Shown: in pieces, positions 1-7,181 of the stretch
How positions within the stretch are numbered: the first letter of the stretch is position 1
Layout of the letters: each line of letters opens with the position of its first letter
Assembly: GCA_964485695.1 (NCBI GenBank)
Contig: CAZAKZ010000147.1
Span: 1-12,785, forward strand
Origin: CAZAKZ01 sp964485695
GTDB taxonomy: Bacteria > Planctomycetota > JAFGQW01
Direction of reading: 5' to 3'
Length of the DNA: 12,785 nucleotides
Made by a program: the position numbers and the translations under genes
Notes under the pieces: generated by a model
The model's database searches: none
The model's input: only the letters and a program-made list of their open reading frames with translations
What the model was told of the DNA's origin: nothing

Positions 1-6
1 TATTGA

Positions 7-198
7 AAAAGAGCACGTTACAAATGTTCATTAGTCAAACGTTGGGACAGTAGTGTGAGAACAATTCGACAGAAAATCTTACACAAAGCCGGGACGCTGC
101 AACGGCCGCAAGGGAATCTGACTTTGAAAATGAACGCCAATCCCACTGTTCAGGATGAGATCACTCAGTTTCTTGACGCGTTGCAAAAAGCAGCTTGA
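7..198 (+). pseudogene. C-terminal fragment of a DDE-type (IS1380-like) transposase
   Basis: An open frame runs from just after an in-frame TGA at 4-6 to TGA 196-198 and encodes about 63 residues. The reading VRTIRQKIL..AGTLQRPQGNLTLKMNAN..V..EI..FL resembles the extreme C-terminus of DDE transposases of the IS1380 type, as I remember that family: a basic TIR-x-K/R-L segment, then R/PxGxLTLxM, then a short helix. There is no credible start codon in the visible part. The catalytic core would lie to the left, outside the window, and the TGA at 4-6 suggests it is broken or frameshifted there. The stretch is AT-richer than every gene to its right, which fits a foreign element. Family assignment is from memory and tentative; it could also be an unrelated basic C-terminus. 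Confidence 0.5.
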
Positions 199-233
199 TA
201 ATCTACCCTGAAATCAGCCAAATTTTTGCAACG
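179..233. repeat. 11-bp perfect inverted repeat spanning the transposase stop
   Basis: Arms 179-189 (CGTTGCAAAAA) and 223-233 (TTTTTGCAACG) are exact reverse complements separated by 33 bases, and the left arm lies within the last codons of the transposase-like frame. A second interlocked pair, TACCCT at 204-209 and AGGGTA at 236-241, lies inside and just beyond it. It could be a transcription terminator of the element, since the right arm begins with a T run, or part of the element's end structure. Which one cannot be told from one end. Confidence 0.5.
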
Positions 234-395
234 TTAGGGTAAAGACTATGGGGTCGGCCATTATCCAGCCGCTCCGGCTTCCTGGGCACGAAAGTAAAAA
301 GGCCGAGGAATCCTCGAAGAGATGGCGTAGAATAAGGCCGCGATGGAAATCCTATCGGTGAGTGTGACCTATTATCCGATTCAGAAATCAGTATT
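199..395. other. Intergenic region between transposase remnant and propeller gene
   Basis: About 200 bases with no convincing gene. AT-rich up to roughly 340, then it changes to the GC-rich style of the rest. It holds a short hyphenated palindrome CGAGGA-A-TCCTCG at 304-316 and a TATTAT hexamer at 370-375 that could be a -10 element, though no matching -35 is visible. A tiny ATG frame (343-399, 18 codons) overlaps the TTG start of the next gene; it has no ribosome binding site and I do not call it. Confidence 0.4.
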
Positions 396-1664
396 TTGAT
401 CCAGTCCAAGCGATTCATTGTGCTCGCTCTCGCATTCATGGCGCTGGCAGCGTCCGCGATACCGGCCCAGTGGCACGATCAGGGGTTTATCACCTCGTCC
501 GGTAGCGAGGTATTTGTCTTCGATGCCCGGGGGGGTGTGCGTTCCACACTCGTCTCCGCCAAGAACGACATCTACGACCTGACCATGGACGTGGACAATC
601 GCCACGTCCTCCTGGTCATGCGGAGTCAGAAGAGAATCGTCCGGTTCGATCCGGTGACCCTCACCGTCACAGGAACCCTCCACACCGGCTCGCCCCTCAT
701 GCTGCCCGAGAGCATCACCATCGATCAAAACGGCGACTATTACATCGCGGACACGGGTCTTCAGAGCATCATGCGCCTGGATCGCAAGGGGGCCATGCAT
801 CGGGTGCTGCGCCACGCGCCCTTCTGGGACCGTCTCGAAGGGGGTCTTGAAACCGATCCCGATACCGGCGGTCTCCTGGTCCAGAACACCAGCAACAACT
901 GGGACCACCTCTACCAGCTCCAACGCGATGGAAGCAGCCTGACCACCCTGGGCCAGAGTTTTTCCGGTCGATACGGAATGGATATCCACCTCCCTTCCTG
1001 GGACATCTATTCTCCCTCGTGTTGCCTGCCCTTCAGTGCCCCCATCAAGATCCTGCGCCTCGGCCAGACCCGGCCCGTGGACTTCACCCTGACCGGACGG
1101 GACTTCGACGGAGTCTATTGCCTGAAATGCGACCGGGCCAGCGCCAAGGACCAGCGCCTCGTGGTGGCGCCGACTCATGAAAAGGGCGGGATCTGGTTCG
1201 TGGACCTCACGTCACGGGTGACCACCTCGCTCAGAACCCTGGGCACCAGCATGTTCGCCCTCGATTTCTTGAACGGCCGGAACGTGCAGCCGGTCCGAGT
1301 CGCCAAGGGCAGGTGGGAAATCCGTCTGAGCTTTCCCGGCCAGGCAGGGAATATCTACTTCGTGGTCCTCGGCGTGAACGGAATCCGGCCCAGCCTCCTC
1401 CTGAACGACGGCCGAAAGATCAACCTGGTCATAGACGATCTGGCCCGGGCCACTCTCTTCCAGGAGATCTCACACATATACTGGAACAACCACGGCCTCC
1501 TGTCCGCCACGGGGGAGGCCGTCACCCACTTGGACGTGAATTCCATTGCCGGTGCGGCTCGCGGCGTGAGGCTGTTCATCCAGGCCCTCACCTTCGATCC
1601 CTCGGCTCCCCTGGGCATCCGGACCATCGCCGATCCAGTACCCCTGACCATCGAAGGGCTGTAA
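396..1664 (+). CDS. Secreted NHL/SMP-30-like beta-propeller protein with C-terminal beta-rich module
   Basis: 422 residues from a TTG start. That start is chosen because it gives a clean signal peptide (basic MIQSKR, hydrophobic core, then AIPAQ) and the only in-frame alternative, ATG 438, would cut it away; no strong Shine-Dalgarno is visible. Residues ~35-290 read as propeller blades, best seen in ESITIDQNGDYYIADTG at 105-121, an NHL-like blade, and later blades ending in FDP or LDR. Four cysteines (CC at 209-210, C-x-x-C at 243-246) are unusual for a propeller and may form disulfides outside the cytoplasm. Residues ~298-422 form a separate module that recurs in two other exported proteins of this window. 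No catalytic residues are recognisable, so an enzymatic role cannot be claimed; binding or scaffolding is as likely. The gene is monocistronic on this strand, with a promoter-containing gap before the methyltransferase. Confidence 0.85.
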   Translation: MIQSKRFIVLALAFMALAASAIPAQWHDQGFITSSGSEVFVFDARGGVRSTLVSAKNDIYDLTMDVDNRHVLLVMRSQKRIVRFDPVTLTVTGTLHTGSPLMLPESITIDQNGDYYIADTGLQSIMRLDRKGAMHRVLRHAPFWDRLEGGLETDPDTGGLLVQNTSNNWDHLYQLQRDGSSLTTLGQSFSGRYGMDIHLPSWDIYSPSCCLPFSAPIKILRLGQTRPVDFTLTGRDFDGVYCLKCDRASAKDQRLVVAPTHEKGGIWFVDLTSRVTTSLRTLGTSMFALDFLNGRNVQPVRVAKGRWEIRLSFPGQAGNIYFVVLGVNGIRPSLLLNDGRKINLVIDDLARATLFQEISHIYWNNHGLLSATGEAVTHLDVNSIAGAARGVRLFIQALTFDPSAPLGIRTIADPVPLTIEGL

Positions 1665-1718
1665 GGGGCGGGTTGTATGGGCAGTGTGAATCCCCTGCGT
1701 TCGGACTCCCACTCGCCA

Positions 1719-1746
1719 TTGACCATCCCGACCCGGTACGTATATT
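1719..1746 (+). promoter_or_regulatory. Sigma70-like promoter of the DNA methyltransferase gene
   Basis: TTGACC at 1719-1724 (five of six to TTGACA) and TATATT at 1741-1746 (five of six to TATAAT) are separated by 16 bases. Transcription would begin near 1753, giving a ~40-base leader to ATG 1795. This argues against the upstream GTG at 1756, which would be almost leaderless. It is the best promoter match noticed in the window. Confidence 0.55.
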
Positions 1747-1794
1747 CCATGTCCAGTGCACCGATCAGAATTCCATTCTCTGGTTGAACGATCC

Positions 1795-2829
1795 ATGACC
1801 GAACCACGCTCGCGCCTGATCCACGGCCAGCGCATCTACCCCGTCAGCGCCGAGAAGATGCGCCGGGTGAGGACCGAAACCGTAGACGTCATTGTCACTT
1901 CCCCTCCCTACAACCGGGGCAAGGTCTACTCCGGCGACAACCGGGATACCTACAACGATCGCCTGTCCGAGGCGGAATACCTGGAATTCATGGGCCGTGT
2001 CTTCGCCGAATGCCATCGCGTGATGCGAGAGGACGGCCTGTTCTTCCTGAACATCGGGGACGCGGCCCGAGACCAGGGGAAATCCGAACGGGTGGTAACC
2101 GAGGCTGTCCGGGCCGGCTTCCTCCGGATCCAGACCATCATCTGGATCAAGTCCATCCTCGGCCGGGGCCACTACACCCCCTCGGGGAAGAACCGGCGCC
2201 TCAACAACTGCTGGGAATACATCTACATGCTGGCCAAGACGCGGCGCTACCGCCTGGATCCCAAGGCCATCGGCATCCCCTATGCGGACAAGTCGAACAT
2301 CGGACGGTACGGGGATACGGATCTTCGGGACGCGGGCAACGTCTGGCTCATTCCTTACAGCAAGACCACCGGCCATACCGTCAAGAAGGGCCACGAGGCA
2401 CCGTTTCCCATCGAGCTGCCCTACCGGTGCATCAAGGTGGTACCCGGTGCCCGGCGGGTGCTGGATCCCTTTGGCGGCATCATGAGCACCCTGGCCGCGG
2501 CCCGGGCCCTCGGCGCCCGGGGCATCGGTTTCGAGCCCTATCCCCGCTGGGCGGTCATCGAGGCGTGCATCGAAGAGGGGAACACATTCCGGCCCCCAAC
2601 TGCCCACCTGATCCCGGAAATGGAACGGGGCGTGGAGGTGCTCCTGAACCTGGTCCGGGACCTGTCGGACGGCGAAGCCCTGGATTCCGTCGTGGGGCGG
2701 CACCGACTGGCCCGGATCGACAGCGAACTGGTGCTGCGCCTCGTCGCCGATCGATTCGGTTCCGACTCAACGGGAAAGAAGGCCGAAAAGATGAAAGACC
2801 GGACGGGCAATCTGTTCGCGGATGAGTAG
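1795..2829 (+). CDS. Site-specific DNA methyltransferase, TSPPY type (probably N4-cytosine)
   Basis: 344 residues from ATG 1795; a GTG at 1756 would add 13 residues but sits almost on the predicted transcription start. The order of motifs is that of the beta class: catalytic motif IV first (VIVTSPPYN, TSPPY at residues 35-39), then the target-recognition region, then the S-adenosylmethionine motif I near the C-terminus (RVLDPFGGIMST, DPF at 224-226), preceded by APFPIELPYRCI, a conserved segment of these enzymes. TSPPY is typical of N4-cytosine methylases, while DPPY usually marks adenine enzymes. Motif I is odd: the usual DPFxGSGTT has become DPFGGIMST, losing the second glycine. The last ~75 residues are charged and not recognised. 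No restriction endonuclease gene with a familiar motif is adjacent; the convergent neighbour is a PIN-like protein. It may be an orphan methylase acting in gene regulation, or half of an unrecognised system. Confidence 0.9.
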   Translation: MTEPRSRLIHGQRIYPVSAEKMRRVRTETVDVIVTSPPYNRGKVYSGDNRDTYNDRLSEAEYLEFMGRVFAECHRVMREDGLFFLNIGDAARDQGKSERVVTEAVRAGFLRIQTIIWIKSILGRGHYTPSGKNRRLNNCWEYIYMLAKTRRYRLDPKAIGIPYADKSNIGRYGDTDLRDAGNVWLIPYSKTTGHTVKKGHEAPFPIELPYRCIKVVPGARRVLDPFGGIMSTLAAARALGARGIGFEPYPRWAVIEACIEEGNTFRPPTAHLIPEMERGVEVLLNLVRDLSDGEALDSVVGRHRLARIDSELVLRLVADRFGSDSTGKKAEKMKDRTGNLFADE

Positions 2830-2847
2830 ACGGGTTTTGATCCGCCC

Positions 2848-3573
2848 TCAAAGCCCCGGGTAGTGGACCTGGCCGGTGCTCGCGGTGATCTTGATGATCT
2901 TCCTTCGTTTGAGAGCCTCCACCACCGAGTCGGTCTTTTCCTTTTCCGTGGCGGGTAGCTGGCTCTCGACGTGCTTGAGCAAGTTCTTCTTCTTCGAGGG
3001 CAAGCGCTCGGGGGTCATGCGCACAAGGCGGTCTTCCACCCTGTCCGTCAGTTCCGCGATGGTGCTGCGCTGTGTTTTTTTCTTCTTTTTCTTCTTCTGT
3101 CGCTGCCTCGGCTCCGGCTGGACCGCCTTGGCCTTGACGATCTTCTTCCTCCGCCTGCGACCCGACGCGGATCGGGTCGGATCCACCCGGATCACGGTGC
3201 GATCCTCCTTGGCCAGCTCAGTGATGAGGGGATCATATCCCTTGTCCGCGCTGAAGATGGCGAACGCCAGGTCTCTGTCGGCCTGGGCGTGGTGGAAGCC
3301 CACCTGCATGGCCAGGATGAAATCGAGGGCGTTCTTCCCCACTGCGCCGGGCGCCACCCAGTGAACGGACCGGCCGAGGCTCTGCACCTGCTGTACCAGC
3401 TCCAGCGGAATCTTCTTCTGCTGCCTCCCAACGAAGATCCACACCTCCTCGCACTCATAGTCCGTGATCGACTTCAAGCAATCGGGGGAATTCTCGTAAT
3501 CGATGAAGATGCGGTATTGCAGAGAGGGACGGGATTTCTTCTTCTTTTTTCTTGCCATCCTCACTACTTTCAA
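2848..3573 (-). CDS. PIN-like (NYN/PIN_7 type) nuclease-domain protein with lysine-rich linkers
   Basis: 241 residues from TTG 3573, or 236 from ATG 3558 (MARKKKKK); neither has an ideal ribosome site, and the ATG has GAGG directly against it. After a poly-lysine N-terminus comes a PIN-like domain (~20-130): FIDYEN (D25, N28), GKNALDF (N81, D84) and SADKGYDPLI (D110, D114). These supply the acidic residues expected to bind metal in PIN/NYN ribonucleases. Next is a highly basic linker (~138-168) with a run of seven lysines, then a C-terminal region (~170-241) ending in a short helix-turn-strand pattern (EALKRRKIIKI..GQVHYPGL) reminiscent of a winged helix. The likely job is cleavage or binding of RNA, or of DNA, with the basic parts holding the nucleic acid. 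It is last in a leftward run and ends 18 bases from the methyltransferase stop. The exact family name is from memory. Confidence 0.75.
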   Translation of the reverse strand: MKVVRMARKKKKKSRPSLQYRIFIDYENSPDCLKSITDYECEEVWIFVGRQQKKIPLELVQQVQSLGRSVHWVAPGAVGKNALDFILAMQVGFHHAQADRDLAFAIFSADKGYDPLITELAKEDRTVIRVDPTRSASGRRRRKKIVKAKAVQPEPRQRQKKKKKKKTQRSTIAELTDRVEDRLVRMTPERLPSKKKNLLKHVESQLPATEKEKTDSVVEALKRRKIIKITASTGQVHYPGL

Positions 3574-3578
3574 TGGGG

Positions 3579-3590
3579 ACGTCCGGACGT
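3579..3590. repeat. 12-bp perfect palindrome upstream of the PIN-like gene
   Basis: ACGTCCGGACGT reads the same on both strands and lies 5 to 17 bases upstream of the TTG start, in the short gap after the lipoprotein gene. Its place fits an operator or a small hairpin in the message that would affect translation of the nuclease. A single copy was noticed, so chance cannot be excluded. Confidence 0.45.
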
Positions 3591-3613
3591 AATCTTGTTC
3601 GGAACCTGAACCA

Positions 3614-4528
3614 CTATCGAGTTTCGAGCCACTTCAACTTGATGATACCGCCGCTGTCCTGGGCAATGTAGAGGTGGCCCGCCGTGTCCTGGGCCACGCC
3701 TTCTTGATTCTTTCCCGGCAGGGGCCATCGCCGGAGGATTTTTCCCCGGTGCTTCCCGCGGTGCGAGATTTCCAGGAGGAGATTCTCCCGGTCGCTCACC
3801 ACCAGAAAGCTGCGGCGCCGGTCGTCGAAGCATAGCCCGGAAAGGTCCCGGACGCCAGGTGCATACCGATTCAGGATCGTGGCCGCCGCCTTTTTCTTCC
3901 CCGAACTCCTGAGCGGTACCGACACCTCGAGCAGCCCCGACGGTTTTCCCGCGTCCGAGACCCGGGCCTTGCCCTGGTCCGCGACGAAGAAGGTGCCCCC
4001 TTCGGGGTGTTTCGCATCGGCCACGTAGGCGATGGCTTCCAGACCCCGTGGATTCTCTCCCGGCTCGGTCTTTCCCCGGAATGTAAGCTCGAGCTTGAAC
4101 CGTCGCCGGACGGCGAAGGACACGGGATCCACCTCCAGGATCCTGTCCTTTTCCTCGTCTGCGAGGTAGAGCAGGCCGGTTTTCGGATCGCAGGTGACGC
4201 CCTCGAAATCGGCCTTCTTCACGCGGCTCTTCCGGAGGACGGTACCGTCCGTGCGCATTTCCATGATGTGGCCCCGGTCTCCCACCACGAACAGGGTTTT
4301 CCGGCCGGGATGATAGGTGATGCCGGAAGGTTCGGGGAAGTTCGCCCGGTCGATGTTCCCTATAACCTTGAAGGACGCGTCCCCTTCCGCCCGCAGATCC
4401 GAGGACCCGCCGCAGCCGACAAGCACGGCCAGCAACAGCACGGACAACACCGGGATTCCGCATTGTGGTCCCGAAACGAAGTCCATCCTCGGCTCATCCT
4501 TTCTCGCCGTGGCCGGACGGCCCTCCAT
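3614..4528 (-). CDS. SdiA-regulated-type (YjiK-like) propeller lipoprotein
   Basis: 304 residues from ATG 4528, which has AGGA a few bases upstream and gives a basic n-region. ATG 4486 (290 residues) is possible but leaves a signal peptide without positive charge. A lipoprotein signal is clear: hydrophobic VLSVLLLAVL then the lipobox LVGC with the acylated Cys at 39, followed by GGSS. The rest (~52-300) is a propeller of the SdiA-regulated family: NFPEPSGITYHPGRKTLFVV, DFEGVTCDPKTGLLYLADEE and NQEGVAQDTAGHLYIAQDSG are its characteristic blade signatures, which contain acidic and glycine residues. Members of this family are membrane-attached or periplasmic proteins of unclear biochemical role, some probably calcium-binding. 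The product should be anchored to a membrane. It lies 53 bases after the MBL gene and 40 before the PIN-like gene, so co-transcription is likely. Confidence 0.85.
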   Translation of the reverse strand: MEGRPATARKDEPRMDFVSGPQCGIPVLSVLLLAVLVGCGGSSDLRAEGDASFKVIGNIDRANFPEPSGITYHPGRKTLFVVGDRGHIMEMRTDGTVLRKSRVKKADFEGVTCDPKTGLLYLADEEKDRILEVDPVSFAVRRRFKLELTFRGKTEPGENPRGLEAIAYVADAKHPEGGTFFVADQGKARVSDAGKPSGLLEVSVPLRSSGKKKAAATILNRYAPGVRDLSGLCFDDRRRSFLVVSDRENLLLEISHRGKHRGKILRRWPLPGKNQEGVAQDTAGHLYIAQDSGGIIKLKWLETR

Positions 4529-4581
4529 CGATCCTGACGGGGTGGATTATAGAGTGCCCGCTGGAAGAAGGAATAGCCGTT

Positions 4582-6393
4582 CTACCCGATTTTCAGGCGC
4601 ACCACATCCGACACGGTCTCGGGAAGTCCCCCGGTGCCGAGGATCACCATCTGGAGGTAGAACGTCTGCCCCCTCAGGACCGGCGCGTCGGGGATGGGAA
4701 GCGACGTCGTGGTCACGCCGGATCCCAGAGTTCCGATCCAGCCCGGATGGAAGAAGGAAAGGGGCCACAGGTCCAGGCCCACGCCGAGGGTGACGCTGCC
4801 GGGCAGGGGTGTGGGAACCCGGAGGGCGCTGAGAACCAGGAAGTGGTTCTTCCAGGCCGGACCGGCCAGGCGAAGGATCAGGGTTTGCCCCACCAGGGGC
4901 ATGCCGGCCGAAAGGGCCACGTGGGCCTGGAAGTTCGGGTCCGCGGCATTGGGATTGCCGGGCGTGCCACGGTCCCCGAGGCCGAAGGGCGTGACGGCCG
5001 CGGTGAAGTTGGCCGCGGTGCCGGGTCCTGTAAGGTTCTTTCGTTCAGCGGCCACTCCGCTCGAGGCGGGAAAGGTGCTCGAGGAGTACCGGACCACGTC
5101 CAGGACGTTGCCCCACGGATCATCGAGGCGGATCTCATCGCCGGAGTTGGAGAGGTAGAACGGATCCACCACCAAGTCCGGGACGAAGCCGCCGTTCAGC
5201 TTGGGATCGGCGTTTTTGCCCACGAGGACCGCCCCCCCCGGTTCCACGGGGATGCTCTTCTCGATGTGAATCGAATCGATGCCCTCGTCCCGAAGGGTGA
5301 GGCCGATGAGGTCGAGGGTCCGGTTCGTGGTGTTACGGATCTCCACGTACTCGCCCACGGAATCGTTCACCTTGGCCGGATTGGCCAGAAATTCCGACAC
5401 CACCAGCTCACCCGGCACCCGCGGGTGCGGAGGGGGCGGGAGCCCCTCGTCCAGGGGAAAGGTCCGGGGCGAGATCACACCGCCGTCCACGGTATACGAG
5501 GTCAGGCCGCTGGTTCGCAGCCGCAGGGTGCCGTTGACCCAGACCCCCCCGGGCTTGCCCGCGCCCCGGGTGGTCTGGTAGGCGACCTGGACGGTGGGAA
5601 AAGTGGTGAGTCTCTGGAGCACCTCGGTGTGGGGGAAGCCGTACGGGTTGTTGTTGCCGCAGGAGATCACCGTCACCTCGGGAGAGAGGCCGTAGACGAA
5701 GGCCCAGTTGGTGGCGTCGTTGCTGCCGTGGTGATTGATCTGAACCACGTCGAGGTCGCCGGTCTTCAGGGCCACGTGCGATTCCACGTCCACCGTCCCC
5801 ATGGCTCCGCCCTGGAGATCCCCCCCCACCCAGAGGTGAAAGTCGCCATAGCGGATCTTGAAGCCCGCGCTGGCCGCATTCTCGAACTGGGAGGCGCCCT
5901 GGATATTGACGTTCGGCCCCCCCTTCACCTGGCCGTTCACCACCATGCATTCGGCCACGACACCACTGCCGAGATCGAGGACCGTGCCCGGGTTGAGGGC
6001 CCGGCGCACCGAGGCCACGGCACTCGCATACCCGCGGTAGACGGAGTTGGAAGGAACGCCGCCATACGTGCCGCGATCGTACGCCACCTGGGGCCTGTAG
6101 CCCGCCGCCACCACCTCGCCCAGGCCGCCGATGTGGTCGGCGTGGTAGTGCGTGGCCACCATGTAGGTGAGGTGGGTGAGCTTCAATCCCCTGAGTAGCG
6201 GTACCACCACGCTATTACCCTTTCCGGACATGCCCCCGTCGATGAGAAGGGTCTTGCCCGAGGGCGAGACCACGAGGGTGGCGTCCCCCTGGTCCACGTT
6301 GAGGAAGTAGACCTCCAGGGGTTGCTGGGCCGGGGTTCCGGCAGCCAGAGCGACGAGGAGGATGAGTGCGTAGCGACATGGAAACGAGCGCAT
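4582..6393 (-). CDS. Secreted ComEC-type metallo-beta-lactamase hydrolase with lamin-tail domain
   Basis: 603 residues from ATG 6393, chosen because it begins a signal peptide (MRSFPCRYALILLVALAAGTPAQQ) and has GGGGA about 8 bases upstream; the open frame extends to 6504 but would bury the signal. Residues ~25-270 are a metallo-beta-lactamase fold of the ComEC/Rec2 type: metal motif THYHADHIGG at 81-90, GGD at 190-192, NHHGS at 220-224 and the late histidine of YGFPHTEV at 255. All metal ligands are present, so it should be active. A proline-rich linker (~318-326) leads to a lamin-tail domain (~328-470, LVVSEFLANPA...GEYVEIRNTT), which in bacteria is often joined to extracellular nucleases and phosphatases. 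Residues ~490-603 are the module shared with the propeller and protease. Probable role: extracellular phosphodiesterase or nuclease, for example scavenging DNA; there is no competence channel domain. Confidence 0.88.
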   Translation of the reverse strand: MRSFPCRYALILLVALAAGTPAQQPLEVYFLNVDQGDATLVVSPSGKTLLIDGGMSGKGNSVVVPLLRGLKLTHLTYMVATHYHADHIGGLGEVVAAGYRPQVAYDRGTYGGVPSNSVYRGYASAVASVRRALNPGTVLDLGSGVVAECMVVNGQVKGGPNVNIQGASQFENAASAGFKIRYGDFHLWVGGDLQGGAMGTVDVESHVALKTGDLDVVQINHHGSNDATNWAFVYGLSPEVTVISCGNNNPYGFPHTEVLQRLTTFPTVQVAYQTTRGAGKPGGVWVNGTLRLRTSGLTSYTVDGGVISPRTFPLDEGLPPPPHPRVPGELVVSEFLANPAKVNDSVGEYVEIRNTTNRTLDLIGLTLRDEGIDSIHIEKSIPVEPGGAVLVGKNADPKLNGGFVPDLVVDPFYLSNSGDEIRLDDPWGNVLDVVRYSSSTFPASSGVAAERKNLTGPGTAANFTAAVTPFGLGDRGTPGNPNAADPNFQAHVALSAGMPLVGQTLILRLAGPAWKNHFLVLSALRVPTPLPGSVTLGVGLDLWPLSFFHPGWIGTLGSGVTTTSLPIPDAPVLRGQTFYLQMVILGTGGLPETVSDVVRLKIG

Positions 6394-6478
6394 GAGCGGG
6401 GTCCCCGGTGATCTCTTGCGAGTCAGGAAGATTGATATTGGTTCCACACGCCACGATAGCACGGAAAGGGAAAAACGG

Positions 6479-7123
6479 CTACTCCCCATCCGTTTCCGGT
6501 TCATCCGGCTTTTCTGGCTTGTCCCGGTCCGGGGCGTAGGAGCGCCATTTCTTCGGCAGGCAATCCAGGAGGCTGGGCACCCGTCTCAGATAGGTCCGGT
6601 AGTCCTCGCCGAGGGCGCCGAGAAGCACCTTCTCTTCCTGAATGCCCCGCTGAAAGAAGAAGAACAGTGCCAGGAGGAAGAGGGCTCCGGCAAGGAAGCG
6701 GCCGTTCACCAGGGCCATGCCACCAATCTCCAGGATGAGCCCCTTGTGCAGGGGATGGCGGCACAGGCTGAACACCCCGGTGTCCACCACCGCATGGTCC
6801 TCCCGGACGTGGATGAACTCGTCGTAGTACGGGCCCAGGTTCCGGACGGCCAGAAGCCTGAGGCCGACGCCGGCGGCCATGAGCAGTACCCCCACGGCCG
6901 CCAGGATGCCGGGCGCACCACCCAGGAACATCCGGCCCTCGGCCAGGACCAGCACGGCCAGGTAGCAGAAGAGCCAGATGTAGACGCTGGCGTGACCCTT
7001 TCGATCCGCCGTTCCGGGTTCCGAGGCCTCACCTTTGAACCGGCGGAGGATCTCCCGGCCGTGGCCCAGAAGGGCCAGCAGGGGAAGAAGAATCAGGATG
7101 GCAATGCGCAGCACGAAGGTCAT
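6479..7123 (-). CDS. Isoprenylcysteine carboxyl methyltransferase-family membrane protein
   Basis: 214 residues from ATG 7123, which has a strong Shine-Dalgarno (GGGAGG at 7128-7133, five-base spacing); the longer open frame to 7294 runs through the promoter region and is rejected. Four hydrophobic segments are visible (~2-20, 46-63, 69-92, 128-160). The family signature follows the third: LGPYYDEFIHVREDHAVVDTGVFSLCRHPLHKG (RHP at 122-124), then NGRF, a paired EE at 163-164 and LGEDYRTYLRRVPSLL. This matches the ICMT/PEMT fold, which binds S-adenosylmethionine at the RHP and EE sites. Bacterial members methylate unknown lipids or small molecules; the substrate here cannot be named. The C-terminal tail is charged (DKPEKPDEPETDGE). 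First gene of the leftward run, divergent from the aldehyde dehydrogenase. Confidence 0.85.
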   Translation of the reverse strand: MTFVLRIAILILLPLLALLGHGREILRRFKGEASEPGTADRKGHASVYIWLFCYLAVLVLAEGRMFLGGAPGILAAVGVLLMAAGVGLRLLAVRNLGPYYDEFIHVREDHAVVDTGVFSLCRHPLHKGLILEIGGMALVNGRFLAGALFLLALFFFFQRGIQEEKVLLGALGEDYRTYLRRVPSLLDCLPKKWRSYAPDRDKPEKPDEPETDGE

Positions 7124-7152
7124 GAGTCCTCCCGGAATCGTTTTCCCGGAGC

Positions 7153-7181
7153 ACTTTACCGCGATTCGAATTCCCTGTAAA
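7153..7181 (-). promoter_or_regulatory. Candidate promoter of the leftward gene run
   Basis: Read on the minus strand: TTTACA (7181-7176, five of six to TTGACA), 17 bases, then TAAAGT (7158-7153, four of six). Transcription would start near 7146, with a ~23-base leader containing the GGGAGG ribosome site. It may drive the four leftward genes, whose gaps are 85, 53 and 40 bases. Confidence 0.4.

Noticed and set aside
203..439. 78-residue minus-strand frame in the AT-rich start
   Set aside because: It has no ribosome site and no recognisable pattern, and it overlaps the propeller start.
1765..2703. 312-residue open frame antisense to the methyltransferase
   Set aside because: The plus strand holds TSPPY and the cofactor motif behind a good promoter; the antisense frame has no domain.
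4465..6198. 577-residue open frame antisense to the MBL/LTD gene
   Set aside because: The minus strand has a signal peptide and the full metallo-beta-lactamase motifs; the plus-strand reading is repetitive in composition and matches nothing.
6394..6504. N-terminal extension of the MBL gene to 6504
   Set aside because: It would place the signal peptide 37 residues inside the protein and overlap the end of the gene upstream; ATG 6393 has its own ribosome site.
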